A stretch of DNA of 64,000 nucleotides from Thelonectria olida (Eukaryota > Ascomycota > Sordariomycetes > Hypocreales > Nectriaceae), in contig JAGPYM010000047.1 in NCBI GenBank assembly GCA_020736575.1, positions 62,001 through 126,000 of the forward strand. Reading direction: 5' to 3'. The first letter of the stretch is position 1. Each line of letters opens with the position of its first letter. This document shows positions 10,060 through 21,248 of the stretch, one piece after another. Position numbers and translations under genes: made by a program. The notes beneath the pieces are model-generated. The model was not told where the DNA came from. It did not search any database and saw only the letters and a program-made list of their open reading frames with translations.

Positions 10060-11816
10060 TTATCCCAATTCCCCTATCTTCCCCAGTTCCCAATTCACAT
10101 CCGCCAAAAAAGCCTGACTATTCCCGGGCGTGATACAACCATCCCAGTATGGATCTTGGAATCGATCCTTAGGCTGGCTTTCCCTATCGTAAACCCAAGC
10201 GTTATTCTTGCTCTCTGAGCCTCGTCGCCGCTTCTTGCGACCATGCTCGTCCGTTTCGTCCAATATGTATCCCTCGCATTTTCCTAGTCCCATTTGGTCG
10301 GGTGGACTAGACCCGTGCCGAAGTGAGCCTGAGGCAGAAGAGCCGTCTACTATCAATGGCGCGACTCCGTGGGCGAACTGGTCCACATCACCAGCAGGCT
10401 CATCTGGTGCCGGCCGTGCCCGCTTTAAAGGGTCTCCAGGAATGCCCTGCGACGAACCGTTGCCTGTACTCGTCACACTGGGGATGATTGGAGTGTGAGA
10501 CCCAGACTCAAACAGCGAGATGGCTCCTGAGGCTTCCGATCTCGACACCACCTCGGAAGCAAAAGCTTCTGATAAAGGCATCTTGGCGGCCAATTCCCGA
10601 TGCAACACAACTGATAGTAATAGCGCAAGGCCGTGCGATCAACGATCGCAGACAGTTGGGCAATAGAGCTGTGATAATCTAAGAGTACATCGTATGGCAT
10701 AAAGACACGAATCCGTAACGTTTCAGGATGAATAGAGAAATGTCAGGCGTCGACGAGCTCATGAAGATGGCTCAGCAATAGAAGACCATTTTCGGCTGAC
10801 CAAGTACGGTCCCAGGCCTCACGCAGCCGCTGCGGGCTGCATCGGCTGTTGCCGAAGGAAATTGGAACGGAGTAGACGTAGTAATGCTATTAGGGCACAA
10901 TATAGCATGCTTGCACGGCTGGGCCAACATTTGGGTTCATATACCTGGATCGGCCTTTGCCCGTCACTGCGCACTTCGTACTAGCAGCGAGGCATGATGT
11001 GCGGAAGGCTGCCATGGTTTGGCGAGCTCGCTCGAGGGAAATGTCGAGTGTAGGCGGGGCGACCAGGTCCGTGGCATCTTCAGCGCCGCCTGCTTCTTTA
11101 CTACATCGGCAGTCCTTAGTTGGCGATACAGAGCCGGAAGCGGAGCGTTTCGAAAGACTTTGGGAACCTCGAGTGGGACGTATTGGTTTGCGGTACGGTA
11201 ACCGAGCGAAGCGAGGGTCCCCGGATGCTTTGTTCGGATGCAGATATCGCTCGTCTCGACGGAGGGAAGGATAAGGTATATGCTTGGCACATCCAGCTGG
11301 AGAGAATACCTATTAGCCAATGCAACGCCCATCGAAGAATGAGACCCAGCATACCTCGCAAATGGGCCGTGCGCGATTCTGTAAGAGCAATCCCGCACTC
11401 GGCGTGTCGGATAACGTGCAAGCGAACTATGGGTAGTCGTGCGAGATCCGATGATAGATCACCAGGCAGTGTAGACACGGATCCATCAAGATATTGGCCC
11501 GAGATCATTCGAGGAGACGGAATCGCCGTAGTTGAAGCATCCTCCTCAAGCAGCTGTAAGTTGCCACCAACAGAACCTCCGTATCCGAATGCGATATCTG
11601 CCCAGATGTCGGTGCTCCCGTCGTCCTCTGCTCTAAAATTGGTCGGGATCTCGAAGCAAAGGCGCAATTCGTTCACAACGTCGCGATAAGTCAAGCTGTT
11701 GCTGCCCGGCAGATGGAACAGGCCTGCGAATCGGTCGCTTTCGGGGCCACAAAGAAGATGAACGTTCCACCCAAGAGCGCGGAACTGGGGTGTGATTGCA
11801 GGATAGACATTGCGTC
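10060..11816 (-). pseudogene. HNH nuclease paralogue, inactivated with RIP-like C-to-T changes
   Basis: A decayed minus-strand paralogue of the intact HNH gene at 27393-28979. Collinear matches: PQFRALGWNVH, PGSNSLTYRDVVNELRLCFE, an intron at the same site (GTATGC.., after HLR), RRDERYLHPNK, SKRSASGSVSP, CAVTGKG, RLREAWDRTWS, NGLLLLSHLHE and the C-terminal DGCITPGNSQAFLADVN. Breaks: the ATG near 11816 is one base out of frame; the HNH histidine is Tyr (ACYIVP for ACHVVP); the next two Gln codons are TAA TAG; one later Arg codon is TGA; and there is a frameshift near 10600. Most of these are C-to-T changes, four of them at CpA, within about 30 bases. Protein similarity is only moderate, so the duplication is not recent. 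Confidence 0.8.
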
Positions 11817-12229
11817 AAGCTGTGCGACAGTAGATGCTTTTTAGAATGCTTCTGTTGAGTTCATTGCGTCGACATTTGGGATTGACAACGTGTCTATATT
11901 CTTGAGCGCTGTTTTCGACCAGGGGTTTCGTCGTCTCTGTCACGTGCAGGGAATACTTGTTGGCAGGGCAACGGTTGGATCCGTCGAGGCGTTGTGCCTA
12001 TGAATTATGCGGACCGTTTCCCTTGCTCCCTCCTCTCTTTGTTGTATTCGCCCCCGTAACCTAACATCTCGCTTCCCAAGCCAGCTAAATCACCTCCGTT
12101 TACCTCCGTGCTGCAGGGCTGCTCACACTGTGTTTACCACCCCACCTTCTACACCGCCCACCAAAAGATTATTGAAGCGGGCTCCATGCTCGATTGCAAC
12201 AGACGCAGGCCCTAGCGCACCCAGCCCCG
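11817..12229. other. Region with nothing recognised
   Basis: A plus-strand ORF (12007-12258, 83 codons, Ser/Pro/Arg rich) has no recognisable feature and is probably a chance ORF. No repeat or RNA gene was seen. Confidence 0.4.
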
Positions 12230-12840
12230 CCCGGCCTTTGACGACGCTGAAAGGGTAACGAATGTGGATGAAGCCGTGGTATGGTCCCTCCAGGTCCAGG
12301 GTAGGATAGTGCCTTCGATTTCAGAATGAACATTCGTGGGAGCACATGTTGTCAGGGGGAAGGTCGGTGCCAATAGATTCAGCGCTAGGGTATTTGTTAG
12401 AGAATCCACTAGAGTCTGTAAGTAGGCAAGCTATACTGTACCTGACTGATTGGGCCGTCATACATTGCCCAGATAACTTGTGAGATGGTCAGTGGAGATT
12501 TGGATACAGAGCATTAAAAACCTTACCGCGTCCTGCCCCAACATCAAAGGACTTCATACACATGCATTATACGCCTTAGTGCGAAGGGTCTGAGTACGTC
12601 TTGAATCCCCAGAAAATTTCCCTCCTGTACATTATCTTTGATAGGTGCAAGGAACATTTCGTTATGCAAGAGAATTGCCAAGTAGTGGTGGCTGGTGCTA
12701 GGTTAGCCCTGGGATCTGAAGTCGCACGTAATGTCGATAGACTCTAGCTGCTGCTCGTCGTTAGGAGTGAAATATTCGGTTGCGAATGTATCATTGTGAT
12801 ATGTGCGTCCCCAAATGTAGCGGTGTTGGAGGAAGCTAGT
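12230..12840 (-). pseudogene. SAM-dependent methyltransferase relic (LaeA-like fungal family)
   Basis: Ordered minus-strand pieces match the common fungal class I methyltransferase family: GRTYHNDT and PNDEQQLESIDI at about 12760-12830, HHYLAILLHNEMFLAPI at about 12640-12690, the SAM-binding motif I as DVGAGRG at about 12530, then IWAMYDG, FSNKYPSAESIGTDLPP at about 12350-12405, SEIEGTILPWTW and GFIHIR at about 12255-12340. Plausible introns (GTAAGG, GTACAG) lie between some pieces, but frame changes and stops between the others show it is dead. The last part of the family fold is not recognisable. Confidence 0.6.
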
Positions 12841-13705
12841 AGTGAGAGAGGTAGTAGAGCTTTCTCTAGAGGGAGGCAGGGCAGGCGACCTAAACGAGCT
12901 ACTGTAAGCTGACCTTAAGGTGTGCAGCTCCGCTTGCGATGCGCCTTTTAGACTGCGCCTGAGGGTTAATCACTATGCTTAATTGGGCATTTCTAGTCTC
13001 GTCTATCTCCCGTGTATGGATCTCACAGCCGGTCAGCAGCATCCAACTGACTATGAAAAGAATGCTCGGTGATCTCAAGATCGTGAATTTTGCCGCACAT
13101 CACGGGTTGCCAGCCTTAACACTCGATGTAACTTTGCGCGCATACACCGGCCGGGCCACGTTAGCAGTAAGATCAGTGCGTGTGCTAAAGGATAGAAGAG
13201 TGAGACGACCGTTCAGCACAACAAATACTAAGTACATGGAATATGCATCTGGCCTTTCGTTAGATCGAAGAATATCAAAAGCTCCTATCACATGTATTTT
13301 CCCTCACCTATTGTGGCCATATTGACGCTCCCATATGTTTTAAGGAATTATCGCAATGTTCCTTGCTAATGTTATCATTCGTTTTCTTCATCAACGACAA
13401 AGATCCCGTTCCAACTGCCGTACACCTTCAAGTCATTTCAGATAGTCCATCCAGCGGGCTCATAGGTGCGGTAGTAAAGAGATTGGACATCGGACAAGGG
13501 GTCCAAATATGTTCTCTTCGCACCGCTCTATCCTTACTAACATGGACGGTCACTGTGTGCCACAACTCATTAAAATAGCTAAATGTTTACAGATCTCAAA
13601 TTCGCTCCGCAAAAATAAACCACTTTGCTTCTTTCCAGTTGCATATTCCCTAACAGACCTTTATTACCGCATCCAAGGTTGTGGGGATTCAATTTTGAGC
13701 TAGTT
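12841..13705. other. Region with nothing recognised
   Basis: Contains one chance-like ORF (12975-13325, plus) without domain features. No repeat or RNA gene was seen. Confidence 0.4.
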
Positions 13706-14470
13706 TTACAAATCATCAATCTCCTCGAAAGTGGTTGTGGATGGTGTTCCGATGGTAGTGTTAGATGCTGTAGACGCTAGTTGTGCGGGACTGCCCGAAA
13801 CACTTCCGTTCCTAGTTGCCTCCAAGCCGTATGTTCGTGTCGTCCCAAGATCCAACGTAGAATTCATGGTGTGACCAGTAGTATTCGATTTAAGAATGCT
13901 GCTCCTCAGAACAATTGTGGCAATAGTATTCTTTTTTTGCAGCTCTGTCAACATTCCACGGGCGAGGGATATCTGAGGATCGTCGAAAGCTCGTTGTACA
14001 CAAGACTCGACAAAGCATGGGAACCACTTGTCGTCCTGCGATGGCCGCGGGCAAAGTTCCTCAAGAATGGCAATGAGGTTCGGAACGGTAATCTCAGTAC
14101 TGAGCCTCTCTAATTCCGTCTGCATGAGAGTCTCTAAGTTGCTCAGCGCATACTTCCTGGCCGTGACATAGCACTCCAAGCACGCTCTGAATTCCGCCAA
14201 CTGTCTTCCCTGTGTAACCGAGTCGTTGGAACGCAGGCAGCGGTATGTTTTCGTATACAGAAAGTGCACCAGCACATGTCCAGCCTCTTGAGATATGTCG
14301 TTTAGTCGAATTTCTGTTTTTGTGCCGTGATCTTTAGCCATCGATAGAAGTTTTGAAGAAGGCTCCAGTAAAGATCTATGAACCTGCAGCGCCAGGTCGC
14401 CGTCTTTACAAAACAGTTTGATAATAGGGCCAATGTATGGGCTTCGAGCATAAGTTGGCTTTGATAGCAA
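13706..14470 (-). CDS. BTB/POZ domain protein, 5' end unresolved
   Basis: The BTB fold is a dimerisation domain, often of Cullin-3 adaptors. The frame reads SPYIGPIIKLFCKDGDL, QVHRSLLEPSSKLL, then EIRLNDISQEAGHVLVHFLY, which is the BTB core (about residues 8-75), followed by a helical BACK-like stretch with LECYVTARKYALSNLETL and a Ser/Thr-rich tail. There is no ATG in the BTB frame before the upstream TGA near 14491, so a 5' exon is needed. A GTAAGT donor at about 14501, after the frame ending GLDGELTIS, is a candidate, but the phase does not fit the only AG I see. The gene may be intact with a different exon or already broken at its start. The 3' end is clean (EEIDDL then stop). Confidence 0.65.
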   Translation of the reverse strand: MLSKPTYARSPYIGPIIKLFCKDGDLALQVHRSLLEPSSKLLSMAKDHGTKTEIRLNDISQEAGHVLVHFLYTKTYRCLRSNDSVTQGRQLAEFRACLECYVTARKYALSNLETLMQTELERLSTEITVPNLIAILEELCPRPSQDDKWFPCFVESCVQRAFDDPQISLARGMLTELQKKNTIATIVLRSSILKSNTTGHTMNSTLDLGTTRTYGLEATRNGSVSGSPAQLASTASNTTIGTPSTTTFEEIDDL

Positions 14471-14499
14471 TCCGTGGATATCATTGACTTGTCACTTAC

Positions 14500-15730
14500 G
14501 AGATAGTCAGTTCACCATCCAATCCTTCGCCATCCGTGGCGTAGGCCCTCTTTTTTAGCGGTACCATGGCTGAGACGTATAGCCTTGAATAGTCTCTCAG
14601 GTTAATGCGATGACTTGGACACAGAAAATCGATTATATGAGGAGGGCGGTGGGAGCAGTTGGGCCATAAGCAAAACCTGCAAAACGCATCCTTTATAAGC
14701 ATGCGAGGATAGTGCAATATCGGAGCATTGCATGAATTAAGCACAGTAAAGAGCGCCTTCTTCCAAAATTGTCATATGGTAAACTTCCTTCGCCGCTATA
14801 GAAGTCAATTAATTAAGATTTCTCAGGGAAAGCTTGGACTTGAGTATGATTGGAGGCACGAAATTGACACTCTTTTTCGCCGTCCTTTTAGATGGTTCGT
14901 GACAGTCGACCCAAGCCACCAAGGCTACAGTAGATGTGATGTAAGATACACGTTTCGCCTCGTCATTACATTGCTTGGAAGGTCAAGGCGTCAGGTAACA
15001 TGGAGAACTACTATTTGAAATCCTACGTATAATGGCGTCGGAGCTGGAATTTGTCGCGCTTGAAACCTTGATTCTTTATTAGACTTTGAACAGTGCAGAG
15101 CTACATTCTATAAGTTGGAATGATAGTCCCAGCGCTCCCCTCCCCCCCCCATCTTGGAAACACTCCTACTGGGCTTGTGGAGTATGGCTCGCCTCTATTG
15201 ACAGTAAGCACATTAAAATGCAAGACATGGGCAAAGCCTTAATGGTTTTCCAATGACACCGTGATGACGATTGCTCTCGTAAAGCTTTAATAGTAAATTC
15301 TAACACTGATAACGAATAGAAATTTTAGTTTAACTAACGTTCCTTTCGTGTTAGTCTAATTGCTCTGAGGAAGATTTCAATATCAATGCTCCTTCGCAAG
15401 GTTTAATAGCCCGGAACTACAAATAGTTGCCTCAACACCTCCCGGTCGAACCGAGCCCACAAGTCACATGATGCCGAGGATGTTGTCGGCTGACGATATA
15501 CCTGATACTTCCGAGCTCTTGTAGATCGAAAAACTGGAGCAAGATAGAAAGAATACATAAATTTCTGGCTAAGCGACTACATCTGCGTAGAAGCGAGTTG
15601 ATCAATCAATCGCGCTTCGCTAAGGAACATCCCATTAAAATGGTGCTTAATTGAGCTGCCCTTGGCCGAGGCAAAACTCTTGTAAATGCGATCATGTCGG
15701 CCTACCCTGATATCCTGAAACGATGGGCGG
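14500..15730. other. Possible 5' exon of the BTB gene, then spacer with nothing recognised
   Basis: The minus-strand frame 14496-14744 may contribute an upstream exon to the BTB gene. The rest (14745-15730) is AT-rich with no domain or repeat that I can identify. Confidence 0.35.
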
Positions 15731-16701
15731 TTGAGATTAACACGGTCCGATTTGACGGAAGTAACCGCGCAAGCAATATCTAACGGACGGCAACTAGCAG
15801 ACGGCACACTCAACCTTGTTATTGTGATAATCGAGCCGTGCAACAACCATGGCACAGTGAGCTACGAAGTGATGTTCGAACAGAGTCCAGCGCTGCAGGA
15901 AGTGGACCGGCTAATTCGCGCTTGTCATCCAAACTTCGGCATTGCCAACGTTCCAATTCTTGACGTGAGGCCACTTATCAGCGAAAAGATGGGGGTTTCT
16001 CTGGAGGAGGCGTGGCCCTCGTGGGAAAAGAGAGCACACAAGATATTCGAAGAGATCCTTATTCTAAAAAACCGGACGTTATATCAAGTCTACAATGCGC
16101 CACGAAAGAGGTGAAATCCTCGCTATCCAATAGTCTATGTGACCGTCGACCGCCGTCGCTCCGACCCGACATCATATCGCTACGAGGCCATACAGCTCTG
16201 GTATTTCGAGGTTTTCATCCAAGCGTATATCTCAGATCCGGCTATACAGCAGATAAAACAGAGGCCGAAATCAAGTATTCTAAGAAGACACTTCTACTCT
16301 GCTTTCAAGCAGCGTTTACCGCACTTCACGACCAAAGATTTCTGCGGTGGAATAAGTATAACACGCCGGTTCGGCCATGGCAATATCTTTGTTCACGGAT
16401 TGCATGAACACTTAGGAGGGACGAAGAATATGCAACAAATTATGCTACTTAGTGAGCTCCTCAGCCAAAATAAACTCGTAAGAGCACATGATCTAGTAAC
16501 TATAAGCATAGCTAATTGTCTCTCTAGGACAGATTTTCAGAGTATACTCTGCCTTTTGTAACGAGTTCCATATTGAAGTCAAGCTCGGGGAGTTAGCGCA
16601 ATCATATCATCAAGTCATGGTACCAACTCCTCAACCAGCATCTAGGGATGATATTGCACAGGAAGAGATGGTCGAACTGCTTAACTATTTGCCAATTGGT
16701 T
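15731..16701 (+). pseudogene. Frameshifted uncharacterised fungal protein
   Basis: I do not recognise a named family. One frame reads GRQLADGTLNLVIVIIEPCNN, HPNFGIANVPILDVRPLI and SLEEAWPSWEKRAHKIFEEI. At a run of six A (about 16065-16070) the sense switches by one base into KKPDVISSLQCATKE and later VFRGFHPSVYLRSGY; a third frame holds the tail (YSAFCNEFHIEVKLGE.. to LLNYLPIG, stop 16699-16701). The GFHPS phrase and hydrophobic strands hint at a nucleotide-related enzyme fold, but this is weak. A GTAAGA..CTCTAG intron (about 16479-16528) is plausible. The A6 shift could be a real mutation or an assembly error; other frame changes favour a pseudogene. Confidence 0.5.
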
Positions 16702-17969
16702 AACAAGCTCTTAAATATATAAATAAATTGAGACCGTTGAACACTTGACCAGTAGAGGCGGTGAACTTGCTTTTTGGGTTCAACTGAGAAAAGACTGACA
16801 TGAAAAGAATGCCCGAAGCTCGTATTTAATTTTATTTAGGTTTCATAGCTCAATACTCAAACAGTAAGGCGTAGAGGCTGAGTTTGTTATTCGATGGTTG
16901 CCGAACAAAGTTGCAGTTGCAGGGTTTCGTCTTACTTTCTTGGCGTTGGAGTGTGAAAAGATTAACCTCCATCATCCTTTTTGCCTAAACCTAACAACAG
17001 AATTCCCAGCATGGCCTAGTAGACCTACGGAGGATAATCAAGCAATGACCCGCAAGTCCTAGCCAAACGCAGAAGCAGCCTTGATACCAGACGCCTCGTC
17101 TTTCGCCTTTCTCATTTTTCTTTTCTTTATTTTATCCTTTGTCTCTTTGCTGCCAATGGCGACAGCTAACTAGATAGAGGACGCCTCTACCGCGGCCCTT
17201 CTAGCCGCAGTGTCCAGATGTAAGGTGTTTGCTGGTCTGGTCCCCACTTTTACAAGAGGTAGATATCGCGGCCCTGTCTCTGAAGGAGCAGCGCCACTGA
17301 CTGGATGATTTGCTAGGTGGCTGAAATTGTGATGCGAAACGTGCGAGGAGGCTTGAAAAGTAACCTACATTTGAAACGGACCGGCTATATTCGGGGCGCC
17401 CACACTAATGCCAGCCATTATAACATCGCCTAACCTACAACCAGACCTAATCACGCAGTGTTGCGTAGGCAACCATCATTTGTTGACATGTTCCATTCAC
17501 CGCAATGGGTATTTTACGCCTTACGGCATCTCTGGGTGTTGCATCATTGATCAAATACTTCATTCTACAGTACTTGACTACTGCTCTTGAGCGGTATTGA
17601 ATGACCGCATTGAAGATGTGATCATTTGCTCTAGTTTATTTGAAATCATGAATACAACGGATAGTACCATCGTCGCTTAGGCTTCTGAGTTGATTGAAGA
17701 ATGTACGTCAAGCCTACGTTAAGATGCAACTCGAGGTAGCAATTCGGTATTGATCCGGCTTCCCGCATTGACACAAAATGGCATGCTGTAGAACAAGGGC
17801 TGGCCCTGACCCGCCTTGGGTGATACTGGTGGTTTGAGTGAAGCGCTACGTCAACGAGCACTCCATAAAATCCGCATGAATGCCCAGTGAATGAGCGAGT
17901 CTCCTATCAATTCGGACTTTAGCTCCATTCAACGATTTGTCTATCTCATCCTTTCTGACCCTTTGAACC
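16702..17969. other. Region with nothing recognised; promoter of the dynamin gene at its right end
   Basis: 1.27 kb with only short chance ORFs. No tRNA, repeat or domain was seen. Confidence 0.45.
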
Positions 17970-20216
17970 ATGACTCTTTCCGCACAGAGCGAATATGAAC
18001 CCCCTGATGAGGCTTTCGGTCTTCTTCGCTCCGCGAAATCGAGCTCTCGCCTGAACCAGATAGAGCAGATCAGAGCGAATGGAGTCGGAGAATTGATCTC
18101 TTTGCCTCAGTTAGTGGTCTGCGGGGACCAATCAGCAGGGAAAAGCTCAGTCTTGGAGGGGATTACAGGAATTCCATTTCCCAGGCAAGATGGTTTGTGC
18201 ACAAGATTTCCTACGGAGATCATCCTGAGGCACTGCAACACAGCACAAACCATCGTCGCTAGCATTCGGCCTCACAGCTCCCGTCCGCAACAAGTTCAGC
18301 AAACTCTGAAAGCATACCGCAAGGATGTCAAGGATCTCTCGGAACTGCCATCCATCATCAATGATGTATCGAAGCTCATGGGGCTTCGGGGATTCACGGA
18401 CAACCACGATGACAACGCCTTTGCATCGGATGCTCTCCGTATTGAGATCAGTGGACCCATCGGCCTGCATCTCAGTGTCGTAGACCTCCCTGGTCTGATT
18501 TCGGTGTCGAACGAGGAGCAATCGGACGACGATGTTGACGCAGTCCGCGATATGGTTGTATCGTATCTACAAAATTCCAGAACGATTGTTCTATCCGTCC
18601 TTCAGGCCAGCAACGACATCGCCAACCAGGGCATCATCAAACTGGCGCGTCAATTTGATCCAGATGGTGGGAGAACGGTTGGGATCATCACGAAACCTGA
18701 CTTGATCAATGAGGGAACTGAGAGCAAAATCGCTCGCGTGGCTAAAAACTTGGATAACATCAAACTCAAGTTAGGCTTCTTCTTGTTGAAAAACCCGAGC
18801 CCTTCGGAGCTTGAACAAGGTCTGGATATGGATACGCGATCTCACCGCGAGCTGCAGTACTTTTCCTCACCTCCCTGGGCGTCGCAAGGGCTCGACGCCG
18901 AACGGATTGGGGCGGAGAAGCTTCGAGTTTATCTGCAGGAACTTCTGGATACCCATATCGAAAGAGAGCTCCCAAAAGTGAAGGAAGACATTCGGAAGAG
19001 CCTAGAGGCCTCAGAGAGGGAATTGCAGGCATTGGGGGAGCCACGTCCAACCGTTGGGCACATACGCGCCTTTATGATCGGGCTCAGCATGCGATTCACG
19101 GAAATAGCACAGGCAGCACTTGACGGAAACTATCATGGAAATAACCAGGAATTCTTCGCCAACTCCGAGGATTCGAGGTTGCGTGCTCGAGTCCAACAAC
19201 TCAACACCGCCTTTGCCACACAAGTGCGGGAGGACGGTGCGAAGAGACAAGTCAAAGCCACACCTGAATCTCTTGAATCAGATAACGAGTCAACTAATGA
19301 TGCAGACGGTCAAATGATCGTCACCAAAGCAGAGATGATGCACTGGGTCAAGCAGGTAAGCGAATTGCCCACGCCAAGAACAGTATTAGCAGGCTTACTC
19401 GTTCATTAAGGCCTATGTACGGACAAAAGGGAAGGAGCTCCCAGGGAACTATAACTCTGCTCTACTCGGAGAACTCTTCTTAGAACAATCCCAGCCGTGG
19501 TTACCTATCGCCGAACACCATGTCGACAGTGTCTTTGGCGCTGTGTCGAGGTGGGTCGACAAGGCCACAGATGTGCTATTCCATGAGGAGAAGATCCGCC
19601 GAGAAATTAGAGAGTTACTGCAAGATTGGATGCAGAGAGCGAGGGAGCAGGCGTCGAATGAGCTTGGCAAGCTTATTCAAGACGAGAAACGAAGCCCGCT
19701 GACCTACAATCACTACTACACCGACAATGTGCAGAAGGAGAGGCTAAATCTCCAGAGAATGGGAATTAAAGAGGTTGTGGCCGAAGTCACGCAACAGGAC
19801 TGGCACGGGAAGTTGCACATTCCCAATTGTTCCGTCGAGATTGAGAAATTTGTATCCGCGCTCCAAGCAAGGATTACTGTCAACATGGATGAACAAGCGT
19901 GCAACGAAGCTGTCACCGAGCTCAATGCCTATTACAAGGTTAGTATCATCTCCTCTTGCTCGGCTGCTCTTTCTAGACAACTTATTATTGCAAGGTCGCC
20001 ATGAAAACGTTCGTCGATAATGTGGCCCGACAAGTCATCGAACGGCATATCATCTCAAGCTTGCCGACCGCATTTTGCCCCAACAATGTATCTCAAATGT
20101 CTGATGAAGTTCTTTTGCACATCGGCTCGGAGCCCGAAAAGCAAATTCTGCAAAGACAAAAACTTGCCGAAATAACTCAAGGGCTGAGACAAAGTCTTGC
20201 TGCCTTGCAGCAATAG
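17970..20216 (+). CDS. Dynamin-superfamily GTPase (Mx/Vps1-like)
   Basis: A large self-assembling GTPase of the fungal Mx-like dynamin group. Exons 17970-19355, 19411-19938 and 19995-20216 join in phase 0 at both introns (GTAAGC.., GTTAGT..), giving 711 residues. All GTPase motifs are present: G1 GDQSAGKSS (52-60), G2 region LCTRFPTEI, G3 DLPG (172-175) and G4 TKPD (241-244). The middle/stalk region follows, and the GED is at the C-terminus (FVDNVARQVIERHI.. to the end). There is no PH domain, transmembrane segment or proline-rich tail. These short dynamins are multicopy in filamentous fungi and their role is mostly unknown; an antiviral role is only suggested by the animal Mx proteins. A small inverted piece of a second dynamin follows its stop codon. 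Confidence 0.93.
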
Positions 20217-20250
20217 GACCCGTGAAACAGCCGGCTATTGGTATACGGCT

Positions 20251-20325
20251 GTGCTTTACACTACGCATCATTTCTGCCTTGGTCGCAGTCATCTGACCGA
20301 CCGCATCATTAGTTGACTCGTTATC
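20251..20325 (-). repeat. Inverted fragment of a dynamin paralogue
   Basis: About 75 bp on the minus strand match the end of exon 1 of the neighbouring dynamin gene (19281-19352). The fragment reads DNESTNDAVGQMTATKAEMM, against DNESTNDADGQMIVTKAEMM in the gene. It begins 35 bp after the dynamin stop, in opposite orientation, so it is the remnant of a tail-to-tail second copy or of an inverted partial duplication. Confidence 0.85.
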
Positions 20326-21248
20326 TTTAGAAGGGAATTGGAATGTTACTTTGTATTATATTTTTTTGTCTCGGATTTCCTGATCGTAAGATCTTGTTTC
20401 ATGGACTTTAGGCAACCTTTTGGCGGATAAGTCCCTCGACATTGGTTTTCCCACAGGGTTTTCCCAATGCTGTTACGCAAATGCGGAGGGAAGCTGTTCA
20501 CGTATATCATGTGGAATAAAGAAGTTTTCTACTTGGTGTATATCCGTTTTCGCCACGCTCGAAGTGATCAAGGCTTTAGGTGCTAAAGTCTAACTTAGAC
20601 ATCCGGCAAGGGTTTAATTTCCCCGAGTAGTGATTAGGGGTTTGAAAGGATTTAACGTAAATCGAAGACAAGGATTTGAGTCTTTTGTTCGCCAACACAG
20701 ACCAGGTGCCGGTCAAGCCACCTGGCAAGCGTACGTTGCCTTGCCTCGACCCGCCTGCGTCGACCTCCGTGCGCACACACGGACCTGGAGAGGCCAAGAG
20801 AGCCATGTCGCACCGCAAGAGGGCGTCCCGCGTTTTCACACGCGTCGACCAAGCCCGTCTTGCACGCGCACAATGCTTTCGCAGTCAAAAGGCCATTTTC
20901 ACTTCCTCACGCCCCAGCACTTGTAGCAGGTACATAAGTTACCGTACAGAGCCTGGTCGCATCAGCCCACCCTTCATCTCGGAGTTAGTGACAGTCACTG
21001 GTCGAGGCAAGACGACATTCATTCGACGAGAGAGACTTGAAAGCAAGATAAATCTTCTGTCACATATCAGTCATACCCCACTACAGTAGCTGCCTGGCAT
21101 GCTACTGCCTGACAGGCAATGCTTTCACTTGTGTATAAAGAGCTGCACAAGTTGTTGCTCCTTACGTAATTCTCATCAATTGACTCGTGCCATCAGTGAT
21201 CCCTGTGGAGCCAATGTCTGACATCTTCCGACTCCAGCACAGCCCGAC
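20326..21248. other. Region with nothing recognised
   Basis: A plus-strand ORF (20676-21089) is basic and featureless. No RNA gene or mobile element signature was found. Confidence 0.4.

Noticed and set aside
11120..11689. 190-codon plus-strand ORF
   Set aside because: Antisense to the HNH pseudogene, whose minus-strand frame matches its paralogue.
15731..16701. Uracil-DNA-glycosylase-like enzyme
   Set aside because: Only a GFHPS phrase supports it; no catalytic motif 1 was found.
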